Positions 45,627 through 54,395 of a stretch of 64,000 nt of DNA are shown in pieces. Where the stretch lies: positions 62,001 through 126,000 of the forward strand of contig NZ_MBSS01000068.1 of assembly GCF_001695855.1 (NCBI RefSeq). The letters run 5' to 3'. A program made the position numbers and the translations under genes. Within the stretch, counting starts at the first letter, position 1, and each line of letters starts with the position of its first letter. The notes under the pieces were generated by a model. It saw only the letters and a list, made by a program, of their open reading frames with translations, searched no databases and was not told the origin of the DNA. The stretch is from Ensifer sp. LC163. GTDB lineage: Bacteria > Pseudomonadota > Alphaproteobacteria > Rhizobiales > Rhizobiaceae.

Positions 45627-46694
45627 ATGGCAGGCGTTGACTTCGTCGATGTCAGAAAATCATTCGGAGCCTTTCCCGTCATCAAGGGCGTGAATATCGA
45701 AATCGAGGATGGCGAATTCGTCATCCTTGTCGGCCCGTCGGGCTGCGGGAAATCGACGCTTCTGCGAATGCTGGCCGGGCTTGAAAACATTTCAGCGGGC
45801 GAGATCCGCATCGGCGACAAGGTGGTCAACGCCCTGCCGCCCAAGGATCGGGATATCGCCATGGTGTTCCAGAACTATGCGCTCTACCCGCATATGACGG
45901 TCGCCGACAATATGGCTTTCTCCCTTATGCTGAACGGCTCGCCGAAATCCGAGATCGAGAAGCGCGTCGGCACCGCGGCCGGAATTTTGGGACTTTCCAA
46001 GCTGCTCGACCGCTATCCGCGCCAGCTCTCCGGCGGCCAGCGCCAGCGCGTGGCCATGGGCAGGGCGATCGTGCGCGATCCGCAGGTGTTTCTCTTCGAC
46101 GAACCGCTGTCCAACCTCGATGCGAAACTGCGGGTAGCAATGCGCGCCGAGATCAAGGAACTGCACCAGCGGCTGAAGACGACCACCGTCTATGTCACGC
46201 ATGACCAGATCGAGGCGATGACCATGGCCGACAAAATCGTCGTCATGCATGACGGCATTGTCGAACAGATCGGCGCGCCGCTTGACCTCTACGACAGTCC
46301 CGCCAATCTTTTCGTCGCGGGTTTTATCGGTTCGCCGGCGATGAACATGATCAAAGGCAGGCTCGACCCGCAAAATCCGAATAGCTTTATCGCAACCGAT
46401 GGCATGGCGCTGCCGCTCGCGCGGTCGCCATCGGCGGCAAGAGGGCGTGATCTGATCTACGGCTTGCGGCCGGAATATATGTCGCTCGACCCGAACGGGT
46501 TTCCTGTGACCGTCGCGGTTATCGAGCCCACCGGCTACGAGACGCAGTTGATCGTGCGCTTCGGCGGCACGGACGTCACCTGCGTTTTCCGTGAGCGCGT
46601 GACCGCCCGGCCGGGCGAGGCAATCCACCTATCGATCGATGCCGATCATGTGCACCTGTTCGACGCCGAAACCGGCGTGCGGCTGACCGACTGA
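45627..46694 (+). CDS. CUT1 ABC transporter ATP-binding protein (MalK/UgpC-like)
   Basis: The protein has 355 aa. Walker A is GPSGCGKST (about 37-45), signature LSGGQRQRVAMGRAIV, Walker B VFLFDEPLSNLDAKLR, and the switch His in YVTHDQIEAMTMADK. A C-terminal TOBE-type domain (about 240-355) begins MNMIKGRLDPQNP. A GGGAGG precedes the ATG. It powers the importer made of the binding protein at 46845 and permeases at 48257 and 49206. The location within the denD operon indicates uptake of an acid sugar or its polyol. Confidence 0.92.
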   Translation: MAGVDFVDVRKSFGAFPVIKGVNIEIEDGEFVILVGPSGCGKSTLLRMLAGLENISAGEIRIGDKVVNALPPKDRDIAMVFQNYALYPHMTVADNMAFSLMLNGSPKSEIEKRVGTAAGILGLSKLLDRYPRQLSGGQRQRVAMGRAIVRDPQVFLFDEPLSNLDAKLRVAMRAEIKELHQRLKTTTVYVTHDQIEAMTMADKIVVMHDGIVEQIGAPLDLYDSPANLFVAGFIGSPAMNMIKGRLDPQNPNSFIATDGMALPLARSPSAARGRDLIYGLRPEYMSLDPNGFPVTVAVIEPTGYETQLIVRFGGTDVTCVFRERVTARPGEAIHLSIDADHVHLFDAETGVRLTD

Positions 46695-46844
46695 TACCGT
46701 CCCGTTTTGCGCTGCGTGAGGGAAGAGGAGCCCTGACGCATCGGCCGGCATTCCGGCATTTCCGGAAGCCATTAACTCAGCATTCGCCAAACGGGACGGC
46801 GGGTGCCGGAAAGGATGATGTCCCGTGTCACCAGGAGGAGCATT

Positions 46845-48161
46845 ATGACTTTCAAGAGACGTGATTTTCTTGCCGCATCCGCCGCGGTCGCGGGCATGGC
46901 CGGCCTTTCGCCTTTCGGCATCCGCTCGTCGTTCGCCCAAGGGGCGGAGCCGGCCTACAAGCCGGAGGACGGTGCTAACCTGAGGCTGTTGCGCTGGACA
47001 CCCTTCGTCAAGGGTGACGAGGATGCATGGCTTGCCAACACCGCGAAGTTCACCCAAGCGACCGGTGTCGAGGTCCGCATCGACAAGGAAAGCTGGGAAG
47101 ACATTCGCCCGAAAGCGGCCGTCGCTGCCAATGTCGGCTCCGGGCCGGATATGGTGATGTGCTGGTTCGACGATGCCCATCAATATCCGGACAAGCTCGT
47201 CGATCTGACCGAACTCGCCAACTACCTCGGCGGCAAATACGGCGGCTGGTACGATGGCGTAAAGGGTTATGCTTCGCGCGGCGACAAGTTCATCGCCATG
47301 CCGCTGGCGGCCATCGGCAATGCGATCTGCTACCGCGATAGTCACATGAAGGCGGCCGGCTTCAGCGAATTTCCGAAGGAAACCGACGGGTTCCTCGAAC
47401 TCTGCAAAGCCATGAAGGCCAAGGGAACGCCAGCCGGCTTCCCGCACGGCAAGGCCGTCGGCGACGGCAACAACTATGCCCATTGGCTGCTCTGGAGCCA
47501 TGGCGGCAAGATGGTCGATGAAGGCGGCAAGGTCGTCATCAACAGCCCCGAGACGCTCAAAGCGGTCAACTATGCCAAGGCGCTTTACGAGACCTTCATT
47601 CCGGGCACCGAGAGCTGGCTCGACATCAACAACAACCGGGCCTTCCTGGCGGGCCAGGTGTCGCTGACGGCGAACGGCGTCTCGCTCTACTATGCGTCGA
47701 AGAAGGACCCGGCGATGGCGGAACTTTCAGCCGACATCCGCACCACGAACTTCCCTGTCGGTCCGGTCGGCCAGAGCGTCGAGCTGCATCAGACGAGTTC
47801 GCTGCTGCTCTTCAGCCATACGAAATATCCGGAAGCGGCCAAGGCGTACATCAAGTTCATGATGGAGGCCGACCAGATGAATGCCTGGATCACGGGCTCC
47901 AGCGCGTACTGCTGCCAGCCGCTCAAGGCTTTCGCCGACAATCCCGTCTGGACGTCCGATCCGATCCACGCGCCTTATGCGCGCGCCTCGGAAACGCTGC
48001 GCCCGAACGGTTATGCCGGCCCGCTCGGCTATGCGTCCGCCGGCGTCATGGCCGACTACGTGCTGGTCGACATGTTCGCCACCGCGGTTACGGGGCAGAT
48101 GACGCCGGAAGAGGCAATTGTAGAGGCTGAGCGCCGGGCAAACCGCTACTACCGGGTCTAA
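46845..48161 (+). CDS. CUT1 ABC transporter substrate-binding protein (Tat-exported)
   Basis: The protein has 438 aa from the ATG at 46845, with AGGAGGAG five bases before it. The leader TFKRRDFLAASAAVAGMAGL has the twin-arginine RRDF motif and the processing site is probably near SSFAQG. The mature protein is a solute-binding family 1 member with LRLLRWTPFVKGDEDAWLAN, VGSGPDMVMCWFDD and AKGTPAGFPHGKAVGDG. Its ligand is presumably D-erythronate or a related tetronate/tetritol, from the neighbours. Hairpin 48196-48224 follows the gene. Confidence 0.88.
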   Translation: MTFKRRDFLAASAAVAGMAGLSPFGIRSSFAQGAEPAYKPEDGANLRLLRWTPFVKGDEDAWLANTAKFTQATGVEVRIDKESWEDIRPKAAVAANVGSGPDMVMCWFDDAHQYPDKLVDLTELANYLGGKYGGWYDGVKGYASRGDKFIAMPLAAIGNAICYRDSHMKAAGFSEFPKETDGFLELCKAMKAKGTPAGFPHGKAVGDGNNYAHWLLWSHGGKMVDEGGKVVINSPETLKAVNYAKALYETFIPGTESWLDINNNRAFLAGQVSLTANGVSLYYASKKDPAMAELSADIRTTNFPVGPVGQSVELHQTSSLLLFSHTKYPEAAKAYIKFMMEADQMNAWITGSSAYCCQPLKAFADNPVWTSDPIHAPYARASETLRPNGYAGPLGYASAGVMADYVLVDMFATAVTGQMTPEEAIVEAERRANRYYRV

Positions 48162-48195
48162 ATCCCAACGTGGCCTGTATAGGCCGCTGAGACAA

Positions 48196-48224
48196 GGTAT
48201 CGGCGGAAATGCCCCGCCGATACC
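48196..48224 (+). terminator. Intercistronic hairpin after the binding-protein gene
   Basis: A perfect 11-bp stem, GGTATCGGCGG (48196-48206) with CCGCCGATACC (48214-48224), and a 7-nt loop, lies between the binding-protein stop and the first permease start. No T tract follows. It probably stabilises the binding-protein message or reduces transcription into the permeases. Confidence 0.65.
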
Positions 48225-48256
48225 CGTTCCCCAATCCGCTATACGGGAGATGTCCG

Positions 48257-49189
48257 ATGTCCACAGCGTCATCCAGGAAGCCGCCATCCGCGATGGCCTC
48301 GCTCATGCAGAACAGGAACATGATTGGTTTCCTCTTCATGCTTCCGGCCGCCGTCTTCCTTGTCTGCTTCCTCACCTATCCACTCGGTCTCGGCGTCTGG
48401 CTTGGCTTTACCGACACGCGCATCGGTCGTGACGGGGTGTTCATCGGGCTCGAAAACTACATCTTCCTTGCCGAGGACTCGGTCTTCTGGCTCTCGGTCT
48501 TCAACACGTTGCTCTACACGATTGTGGCGTCGATCCTGAAATTCGTCTTCGGGCTCTGGCTGGCGCTGCTGCTGAATGAAAATTTGCCATTCAAGTCCTT
48601 CTTCCGGGCAATCGTACTCTTGCCCTGGGTCGTTCCCACCGTGCTCTCGGCGCTGGCCTTCTGGTGGATCTACGATGCGCAGTTCTCGATCATTTCATGG
48701 TCGCTGATGCAGCTCGGCGTGATCGACAGTCCGATCAACTTCCTGGGCGATCCGGAAAATGCCCGAGCCTCGGTGATCGCAGCCAATGTCTGGCGCGGCA
48801 TTCCCTTTGTCGCCATTTCGTTGCTGGCTGGCCTGCAGACCATTCCGGCCTCGCTGCAGGAGGCGGCGTCGCTGGACGGTGCAACGAGCTGGCAACGCTT
48901 CCGCTATGTGACGTTGCCGATGCTGACGCCGATCATTGCCGTCGTCATGACCTTCTCGGTGCTGTTCACCTTCACCGATTTCCAGCTCATCTATGTGCTC
49001 ACCAAGGGTGGGCCGGTGAATGCGACGCATCTGATGGCGACGCTGTCTTTCCAGCGCGGCATTCCCGGCGGACAGCTGGGCGAGGGGGCGGCGATCGCTG
49101 TGGCGATGATCCCCTTCCTGCTTGCCGCCATCATGTTCAGCTTCTTCGGTCTGCAACGCCGTAAATGGCAGCAGGGTGGCCAGGATTGA
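48257..49189 (+). CDS. CUT1 ABC transporter permease 1 (MalF/UgpA-like)
   Basis: A 310-aa protein with six helices from the ATG at 48257 (GGGAGATG upstream). The EAA-type loop reads LQEAASLDGATSWQRFRYVTLPML. Other marks are GFLFMLPAAVFLVCFLTYPL and PWVVPTVLSALAFWWIYD. It forms the translocation pore with the second permease, which begins 16 bp later. It belongs to the denD operon and probably carries a sugar acid. Confidence 0.92.
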   Translation: MSTASSRKPPSAMASLMQNRNMIGFLFMLPAAVFLVCFLTYPLGLGVWLGFTDTRIGRDGVFIGLENYIFLAEDSVFWLSVFNTLLYTIVASILKFVFGLWLALLLNENLPFKSFFRAIVLLPWVVPTVLSALAFWWIYDAQFSIISWSLMQLGVIDSPINFLGDPENARASVIAANVWRGIPFVAISLLAGLQTIPASLQEAASLDGATSWQRFRYVTLPMLTPIIAVVMTFSVLFTFTDFQLIYVLTKGGPVNATHLMATLSFQRGIPGGQLGEGAAIAVAMIPFLLAAIMFSFFGLQRRKWQQGGQD

Positions 49190-49205
49190 TTGGGGGAGAA
49201 TGACG

Positions 49206-50105
49206 ATGACAACGACCGTGAAATCCGAAGATGCCGTTCTGACAGATGATGTACAGGGAATGAGCTATCTCAACCGCCTGCCACGCAGGATCGTGATGGT
49301 TTATCTGCCGATGGCGGTGTTCGTCTTCGTGCTGCTCTTTCCGTTCTACTGGATGGCGATCACTGCAGTGAAGCCGAATTCGCAGCTGACGGATTACAAC
49401 AATTACAGCCCCTTCTGGGTGGTCGGGCCGACGTTTGACCATATCAAGTACCTGCTGTTCGAAACCTCCTATCCAGGCTGGCTGTGGAACACGATGCTGG
49501 TGGCGACCTGCGCGACGTTTCTGTCGCTTGCGGCTTCGGTCTTTGCGGCCTACGCGATCGAGCGGGTGCGGTTCTCGGGCTCGCGGCCGGTGGGCCTGAT
49601 GATCTTTCTCGCCTATCTCGTGCCGCCCTCGATCCTGTTCATTCCGCTGGCATTCATCGTCTTCAAGTTCGGCATCTACGATTCCAGGCTGGCGCTGATC
49701 TTTACCTATCCGACCTTCCTCATCCCCTTCTGCACCTGGCTGCTGATGGGCTATTTCAGGTCGATCCCGTTCGAGCTCGAGGAGAGTGCGCTGGTGGATG
49801 GCGCGACGCGCTGGCAGATCCTGATCAAGATCATCCTGCCGCTTGCCGTCCCCGGGCTTATCTCGGCTGGTATCTTTGCCTTCACGCTTTCCTGGAACGA
49901 GTTCATCTATGCGCTCACTTTCATCCAGTCTTCGGAGAACAAGACCGTGCCCGTGGGCGTGCTGACGGAGCTGGTCCGCGGCGACGTGTTCGAATGGGGA
50001 GCGCTGATGGCGGGCGCGCTGTTCGGTTCGCTGCCGGTGGTGATCCTCTATTCCTTCTTCGTCGATTATTACGTGTCGTCCATGACCGGGGCGGTGAAGG
50101 AATGA
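49206..50105 (+). CDS. CUT1 ABC transporter permease 2 (MalG/UgpE-like)
   Basis: The protein has 299 aa from the ATG at 49206, six bases past an alternative ATG at 49200; GGGGGAG is better spaced for the former. It shows six helices, the MalG-type EAA loop FELEESALVDGATRWQILIKIILPL and the ending FFVDYYVSSMTGAVKE. It is the last gene of the denD operon and converges with otnC, 24 bp away, with no obvious terminator between. Confidence 0.92.
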   Translation: MTTTVKSEDAVLTDDVQGMSYLNRLPRRIVMVYLPMAVFVFVLLFPFYWMAITAVKPNSQLTDYNNYSPFWVVGPTFDHIKYLLFETSYPGWLWNTMLVATCATFLSLAASVFAAYAIERVRFSGSRPVGLMIFLAYLVPPSILFIPLAFIVFKFGIYDSRLALIFTYPTFLIPFCTWLLMGYFRSIPFELEESALVDGATRWQILIKIILPLAVPGLISAGIFAFTLSWNEFIYALTFIQSSENKTVPVGVLTELVRGDVFEWGALMAGALFGSLPVVILYSFFVDYYVSSMTGAVKE

Positions 50106-50129
50106 GTGCCTGCTTCAGGCGATAGCGCA

Positions 50130-50798
50130 TCAATCGTGGTCGTGGTCGTGATGCGACGGCAGGTCGAGGCCGAAGGTCTCGGTGAGATCTGCCACCTGCG
50201 CCGGGCTGAGGTAACGGGGGTTGAGGTTGCGCAGCAGCAGATAGAGCTTCGCCGTCTCCTCCAATTCCTCGGTAGCGAAAACCGCCGCCTCCAGGCTGTC
50301 GCCGGCGACGACCGGTCCGTGATTGGCCAGAAGCACCGACGAATATTTGCCCGCCAGCCCGCGGATCGCGTCGGCCACCGCCGGATCGCCGGGACGGTAA
50401 TAGGGGACCAGCGCGGTCTCGCCGGCGCGCATGAGATAATAGGGCGTCATCGGCGGCAGGGCGGCGCGCGGATCGATCTCCGGCAGCATGGTCAGCGCAA
50501 CCGCGTGGGTGGAATGAAGATGGACGATGGCGCGGGCGCTGCCGCGCGTGTCGTAGAGGGCCGTGTGAAGCGGAATTTCCTTGGTCGGCTTGTCGCCGGA
50601 CACGAGACGCCCGGCGGCATCGAGCCTTGAGATACGGGCCGGGTCGAGGAAGCCGAGCGAGGCGTTGGTCGGCGTGACCAGCCAGCCGCCATCCTCCAGC
50701 CGCAGCGATATATTGCCCGACGACCCGGGCGTCAGCCCGCGTTCGAACAGCGAGCGGCCGTAACGGCAGATTTCCTCACGCAGGCGCGCGTCGGACAT
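50130..50798 (-). CDS. otnC: 3-oxo-tetronate 4-phosphate decarboxylase (class II aldolase family)
   Basis: The protein has 222 aa. The class II aldolase/adducin fold shows RGLTPGSSGNISLR, catalytic Glu74 in TKEIPLHTALY and the zinc ligands His93, His95 and His160 (VHLHSTHAVA, LLANHGPVVAG). In the tetronate pathway OtnC decarboxylates 3-oxo-tetronate 4-phosphate to dihydroxyacetone phosphate. It lies 16 bp downstream of the LacI gene on the minus strand, facing the ABC operon. The C-terminus is an unusual His/Asp run (HHDHDHD), which may bind extra metal or be neutral. Confidence 0.88.
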   Translation of the reverse strand: MSDARLREEICRYGRSLFERGLTPGSSGNISLRLEDGGWLVTPTNASLGFLDPARISRLDAAGRLVSGDKPTKEIPLHTALYDTRGSARAIVHLHSTHAVALTMLPEIDPRAALPPMTPYYLMRAGETALVPYYRPGDPAVADAIRGLAGKYSSVLLANHGPVVAGDSLEAAVFATEELEETAKLYLLLRNLNPRYLSPAQVADLTETFGLDLPSHHDHDHD

Positions 50799-50814
50799 GA
50801 CAGTTCCTCCAGCT

Positions 50815-51813
50815 CTAGGCAGTTGCCCCTTCGATCAGTTCAAAACCGAGATCGACGACCTGGGGTGGCGCATTGGCGACGACAAGTTGTGCCGCCACAT
50901 GTCCGGTCGCAACGCGGGGCGTGCGGATGGTCGAGAGCGGCTGCGGCGTTGCCCGGCCGATATCGAGGCCGTTATAGCCGAAAATGGCAAGCTGCGAGGG
51001 GATCGCAATCCCCCGCGCCAGACAGTGAAAATAGCCGCCCAGCGCCATGTCGTCGTTGGAGAAATAGACCGCGTCGAGATCGGGCGTCCGGGCGAGCAGC
51101 CGCTCCAGTCCCAGCCTGCCGTTTTCCACCGACGATGCCCCGGCGAGAATTTCGCGATCGGCGAGGGGGGCGTCATGCGCGCCCAGCGTTTCGCAAAAAG
51201 CGGAAAACCGCTTGCCGGCGCGCGTATCGCGGTTGAGGTCGTGGCCGACATACCCGATCCGGCGATAGCCCCGCTTGAGCAGGAAGGCAGCACTTTCGCG
51301 TCCGGCTGCGCGGTTGGAGAAACCGACCGCCAGATCAAGCGCATCGCCGTCCAGATCGAGCAGCTCGACGATCCGGCAGCCGCTTGCGCGCAGCATCTTC
51401 ACCGTGCCCTCCGTGTGCTCGTACCCCGCCAGCATCACCGCCGCGGGCCGCCAGGCGAGCATCGCGGCGGCAAGCGCTTCTTCCTTCCCCGGATCATAGT
51501 CGGTGACGGAGAAGACCGCCTGATACCGGTTTTCCTCCAGAACGGCGCTGGCGCCGCGCAGTACATCGGGAAAGACGATGTTGGATAGCGAGGGAATGAC
51601 GAAGGCGACAAGGCGCGAAGCGGTGGAGGCGAGCGTTCCTGCGATCCGGTTCGGCACATAGCCGAGCCGCTCGACCGCAGCCATCACCCGGTCCCGCGTC
51701 TTGCCGGAAAACGAGCCGTGGTTGCGCAGCACCCGCGAGACCGTGCTCTCGCCGACCCCGGCCGCTTCCGCGACCTCGGCAAGCGTCACTGTCGCCTGGT
51801 GTTTGAATTCCAT
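50815..51813 (-). CDS. LacI-family regulator of the tetronate cluster
   Basis: The protein has 332 aa from the ATG at 51813 (an ATG at 51819 gives two more residues). The HTH reads TLAEVAEAAGVGESTVSRVL, then DRVMAAVERLGYVPNRIAGT. The effector domain ends with YFSNDDMALGGYFHCLARG and IFGYNGLDIGRATPQPLST, as in the GntR (gluconate) subgroup of LacI. It is divergent from the MFS transporter gene; three TGGCAGCGCTGCCA boxes lie between. It probably represses itself with otnC and the MFS-ltnD-otnI-otnK operon until a tetronate or intermediate binds. Confidence 0.9.
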   Translation of the reverse strand: MEFKHQATVTLAEVAEAAGVGESTVSRVLRNHGSFSGKTRDRVMAAVERLGYVPNRIAGTLASTASRLVAFVIPSLSNIVFPDVLRGASAVLEENRYQAVFSVTDYDPGKEEALAAAMLAWRPAAVMLAGYEHTEGTVKMLRASGCRIVELLDLDGDALDLAVGFSNRAAGRESAAFLLKRGYRRIGYVGHDLNRDTRAGKRFSAFCETLGAHDAPLADREILAGASSVENGRLGLERLLARTPDLDAVYFSNDDMALGGYFHCLARGIAIPSQLAIFGYNGLDIGRATPQPLSTIRTPRVATGHVAAQLVVANAPPQVVDLGFELIEGATA

Positions 51814-51931
51814 AGTCACTTTCGAACCCGGCCTTGGGTGGGCGCTTCAGCCGCGAAGCCGTCATCCCTCCGATGTCGCCCACCATGCAGTCCTCATTTT
51901 TCACCACTCTCTTCAAGAAGCAAGATTTTTT

Positions 51932-51999
51932 TGGCAGCGCTACCAATTTCGTGTTGGCAGCGCTGCCAAAATGGATTAAGGAAAATGGCAGCGCTGCCA
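51932..51999. promoter_or_regulatory. Triple LacI operator (TGGCAGCGCTGCCA boxes)
   Basis: Three 14-bp boxes: TGGCAGCGCTACCA at 51932-51945 (one mismatch), TGGCAGCGCTGCCA at 51955-51968 and again at 51986-51999 (both perfect palindromes). Centre spacings are 23 and 31 bp, close to two and three helical turns. They lie between the divergent LacI gene (start 51813) and MFS gene (start 52056). The even-length CG-centred palindrome is typical of LacI repressors, and the multiplicity suggests cooperative or looping repression. Confidence 0.82.
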
Positions 52000-52055
52000 T
52001 TATTGGCTCGGCGTGCCGCGGAAGGAGACTGCGGCAACAATTGGAGGAGAAAATC

Positions 52056-53372
52056 ATGACGCTGCAAACGCAGGCGCCAGTCGATGGCGCATACGCCGCA
52101 CAGACAATGGAAGACCGGGCCTATGGCAAGGTATTCTGGAGAATCGTTCCTTTTTTGATGCTGTGCTACGTGGTGGCCTATCTCGACCGCGTCAATGTCG
52201 GCTTCGCGAAGCTGCAGATGTCGAGTGAGCTCGGCCTCTCGGAAGCGGCCTATGGCATCGGCGCAGGTATTTTCTTCATCGGCTATTTTCTGTTTGAAGT
52301 GCCGAGCAACATTATCATGAACAAGGTCGGCGCGCGGGTGTGGATTGCCCGCATCATGGTCACCTGGGGCATCATTTCCGCCGCCTTCATGTTCACCTCG
52401 TCGGAAGCCGTCTTCTATGTCCTGCGTTTCCTGCTGGGCGTTGCCGAAGCGGGATTTTTCCCCGGCATCATTCTCTATCTGACCGCTTGGTATCCGGCCC
52501 ATCGCCGCGGCAGAATCATCACCACCTTCATGTCCGCAATCCCGATATCCGCCATTTTCGGTAATCCGCTTTCGGGTCTCTTGATGGACAGCTTCCACGG
52601 CACGCATGGCCTTTCCGGCTGGCAGTGGATGTTCCTGATCGAAGCCATCCCGGCCATCCTTTTCGGCGTCGTCACGTTCTTCTACCTTGATGATACGATC
52701 CGTGACGCGAAATGGCTGAACGAAGACGAAAAGCGTGTGCTGGCGGCCAATATCGAGGCGGAGAACCGGGCCAAGGCCTCGAGCCCGCACAGCATTGCCG
52801 GAACGCTGACGGACCGCCGCGTCTGGCTGATGTGCTTCATCTATTTCTGCTTCGTGCTTGGGCAATACGGCCTGAATTTCTGGATGCCCTCCATCGTCAA
52901 GGCCTCCGGCGTCAGCGGGAACCTGAATATCGGCCTGATTTCCGCTATCCCCTATATCTGCACGTTCGTTGCCATGCTGGTGCTCGGACGCTCCGCCGAC
53001 AGGCTGCGTGAACGCCGGTGGCACCTGGTCATTCCCGCCCTCATCGCCGCCGGTGGTTTTGTCGCGGCAACGACGGCAACAAGCACGACGGTCTCAATCG
53101 TCTGCCTCTCGCTGGCTGCTGCGGGCGCCATCAGTTGCGCGCCGCTCTTCTGGTCGCTTCCGACCGCTTTTCTCGCCGGCACGGGCGCGGCCGCCGGCAT
53201 CGCCTGGATCAATTCGGTCGGCAATCTCGCCGGGTTCCTCGGGCCGTTTCTGGTGGGCTATCTGAAGGATCTTACGGGCAGCAACAGCGCGGGCATGTAT
53301 CTTCTCGCCGCGGCCCTGGTCATCGGTTCGCTGGCCGTGTTGACGGTTCCGGCGAAGACCGTCAACCGCTAA
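52056..53372 (+). CDS. MFS transporter, anion:cation symporter (tartrate/phthalate) type
   Basis: The protein has 438 aa from the ATG at 52056, with GGAGGA eight bases before it; the frame stays open to 51834 through the operator region but that part is not expected to be translated. Twelve helices are visible, with the ACS-family signature LCYVVAYLDRVNVGFAKLQM in helix 1 and FEVPSNIIMNKVGARVWIAR in the first loop. It probably imports L-threonate or a related tetronate with protons. It is the first gene of the plus-strand operon that continues with ltnD, otnI and otnK, giving the cluster a second uptake route. Confidence 0.9.
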   Translation: MTLQTQAPVDGAYAAQTMEDRAYGKVFWRIVPFLMLCYVVAYLDRVNVGFAKLQMSSELGLSEAAYGIGAGIFFIGYFLFEVPSNIIMNKVGARVWIARIMVTWGIISAAFMFTSSEAVFYVLRFLLGVAEAGFFPGIILYLTAWYPAHRRGRIITTFMSAIPISAIFGNPLSGLLMDSFHGTHGLSGWQWMFLIEAIPAILFGVVTFFYLDDTIRDAKWLNEDEKRVLAANIEAENRAKASSPHSIAGTLTDRRVWLMCFIYFCFVLGQYGLNFWMPSIVKASGVSGNLNIGLISAIPYICTFVAMLVLGRSADRLRERRWHLVIPALIAAGGFVAATTATSTTVSIVCLSLAAAGAISCAPLFWSLPTAFLAGTGAAAGIAWINSVGNLAGFLGPFLVGYLKDLTGSNSAGMYLLAAALVIGSLAVLTVPAKTVNR

Positions 53373-53439
53373 ACACCAACCCCTCCGGGTGGCAGCATCC
53401 GGAGGGCAGCTCTTCCTTTACAAGACTGGAGAACTCGTC

Positions 53440-54384
53440 ATGTCACCGCTTGCTGAAAACTCAGGCCCCGCTGTTGTCGCGGCCGTCATCGGCCTTGGCT
53501 CCATGGGGCTCGGAATGGCCCGGTCGATGAAGCGCGCAGGCCTCGACGTCGTTGGGTATGACATCACTCCTGCGGCGGTGGACCGCTTCACCGCCGAGGG
53601 TGGACGCGGCGCGGCCACGCCCGCCGGTGCGGCAAAGGATGCCGACCTTGTCGTCTCCGTCGTCGTCAACGGTGCGCAGACCGAGGCTGTGCTGTTCGGC
53701 GTCGAGGGTGTAGCGAGGACGATGAAGCCCGGAGCAGTCTTCATTTCGTCGGCTACCATGGACCCGGCTGTGGCACGCGACCTGGCACAACGGGTGGAGG
53801 CTCTCGGTCTGCATTATCTCGATGCGCCAATTTCGGGCGGTGCGGCCAAGGCGGCAAACGGCGAACTGACGATCATGGCATCCGGCTCCAAGCAGGCTTT
53901 CGACACGGCCCGCCCGGGTCTCGACGCCATGGCCGGCAAGATCTACGAGCTCGGCGACGCGGCCGGAACCGGCGCCGCCTTCAAGATGATCAACCAGCTT
54001 CTCGCCGGCGTGCACATCGCGGCCGCCTGCGAAGCGATAACGTTTGCCGCCAAGCAGGGCCTCGACCTCCACAAGGTCTATGAAGTGATCACGGCCTCGG
54101 CCGGCAATTCCTGGATGTTCGAAAACCGCGTGCCGCATGTGTTGGCCGGAGACTATACTCCGCTGAGCAGCATCGAGATTTTCGTCAAGGACCTCGGCAT
54201 CGTCCAGGATATGGCTCGCTCGGAGCGCTATCCGGTACCGCTCGCAGCTGCGGCCCTGCAGATGTATTTGGGCGCGTCCGGAGCCGGCATGGGCCGCGAC
54301 GACGATTCCTCGCTCGCGCGGCTCTACGCCCAGCTGTCGGGTGCCACATTGCCCGGTGCCACCAAAGAGCCTCAGAAGCCGTAA
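53440..54384 (+). CDS. ltnD: L-threonate 2-dehydrogenase (beta-hydroxyacid dehydrogenase family)
   Basis: The protein has 314 aa from the ATG at 53440. The NAD motif is VIGLGSMGLGMARSMKRAG (about residues 16-34). The substrate loop is DAPISGGAAKAANGELTIMA, and the catalytic Lys182 with Asn185 lies in AAFKMINQLLAG. LtnD oxidises L-threonate to 2-oxo-tetronate with NAD+. The placement before otnI and otnK supports the assignment over the similar 3-hydroxyisobutyrate dehydrogenases. GGAGAACTCGTC precedes the ATG. Confidence 0.86.
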   Translation: MSPLAENSGPAVVAAVIGLGSMGLGMARSMKRAGLDVVGYDITPAAVDRFTAEGGRGAATPAGAAKDADLVVSVVVNGAQTEAVLFGVEGVARTMKPGAVFISSATMDPAVARDLAQRVEALGLHYLDAPISGGAAKAANGELTIMASGSKQAFDTARPGLDAMAGKIYELGDAAGTGAAFKMINQLLAGVHIAAACEAITFAAKQGLDLHKVYEVITASAGNSWMFENRVPHVLAGDYTPLSSIEIFVKDLGIVQDMARSERYPVPLAAAALQMYLGASGAGMGRDDDSSLARLYAQLSGATLPGATKEPQKP

Positions 54385-54395
54385 GGAACGCCACC

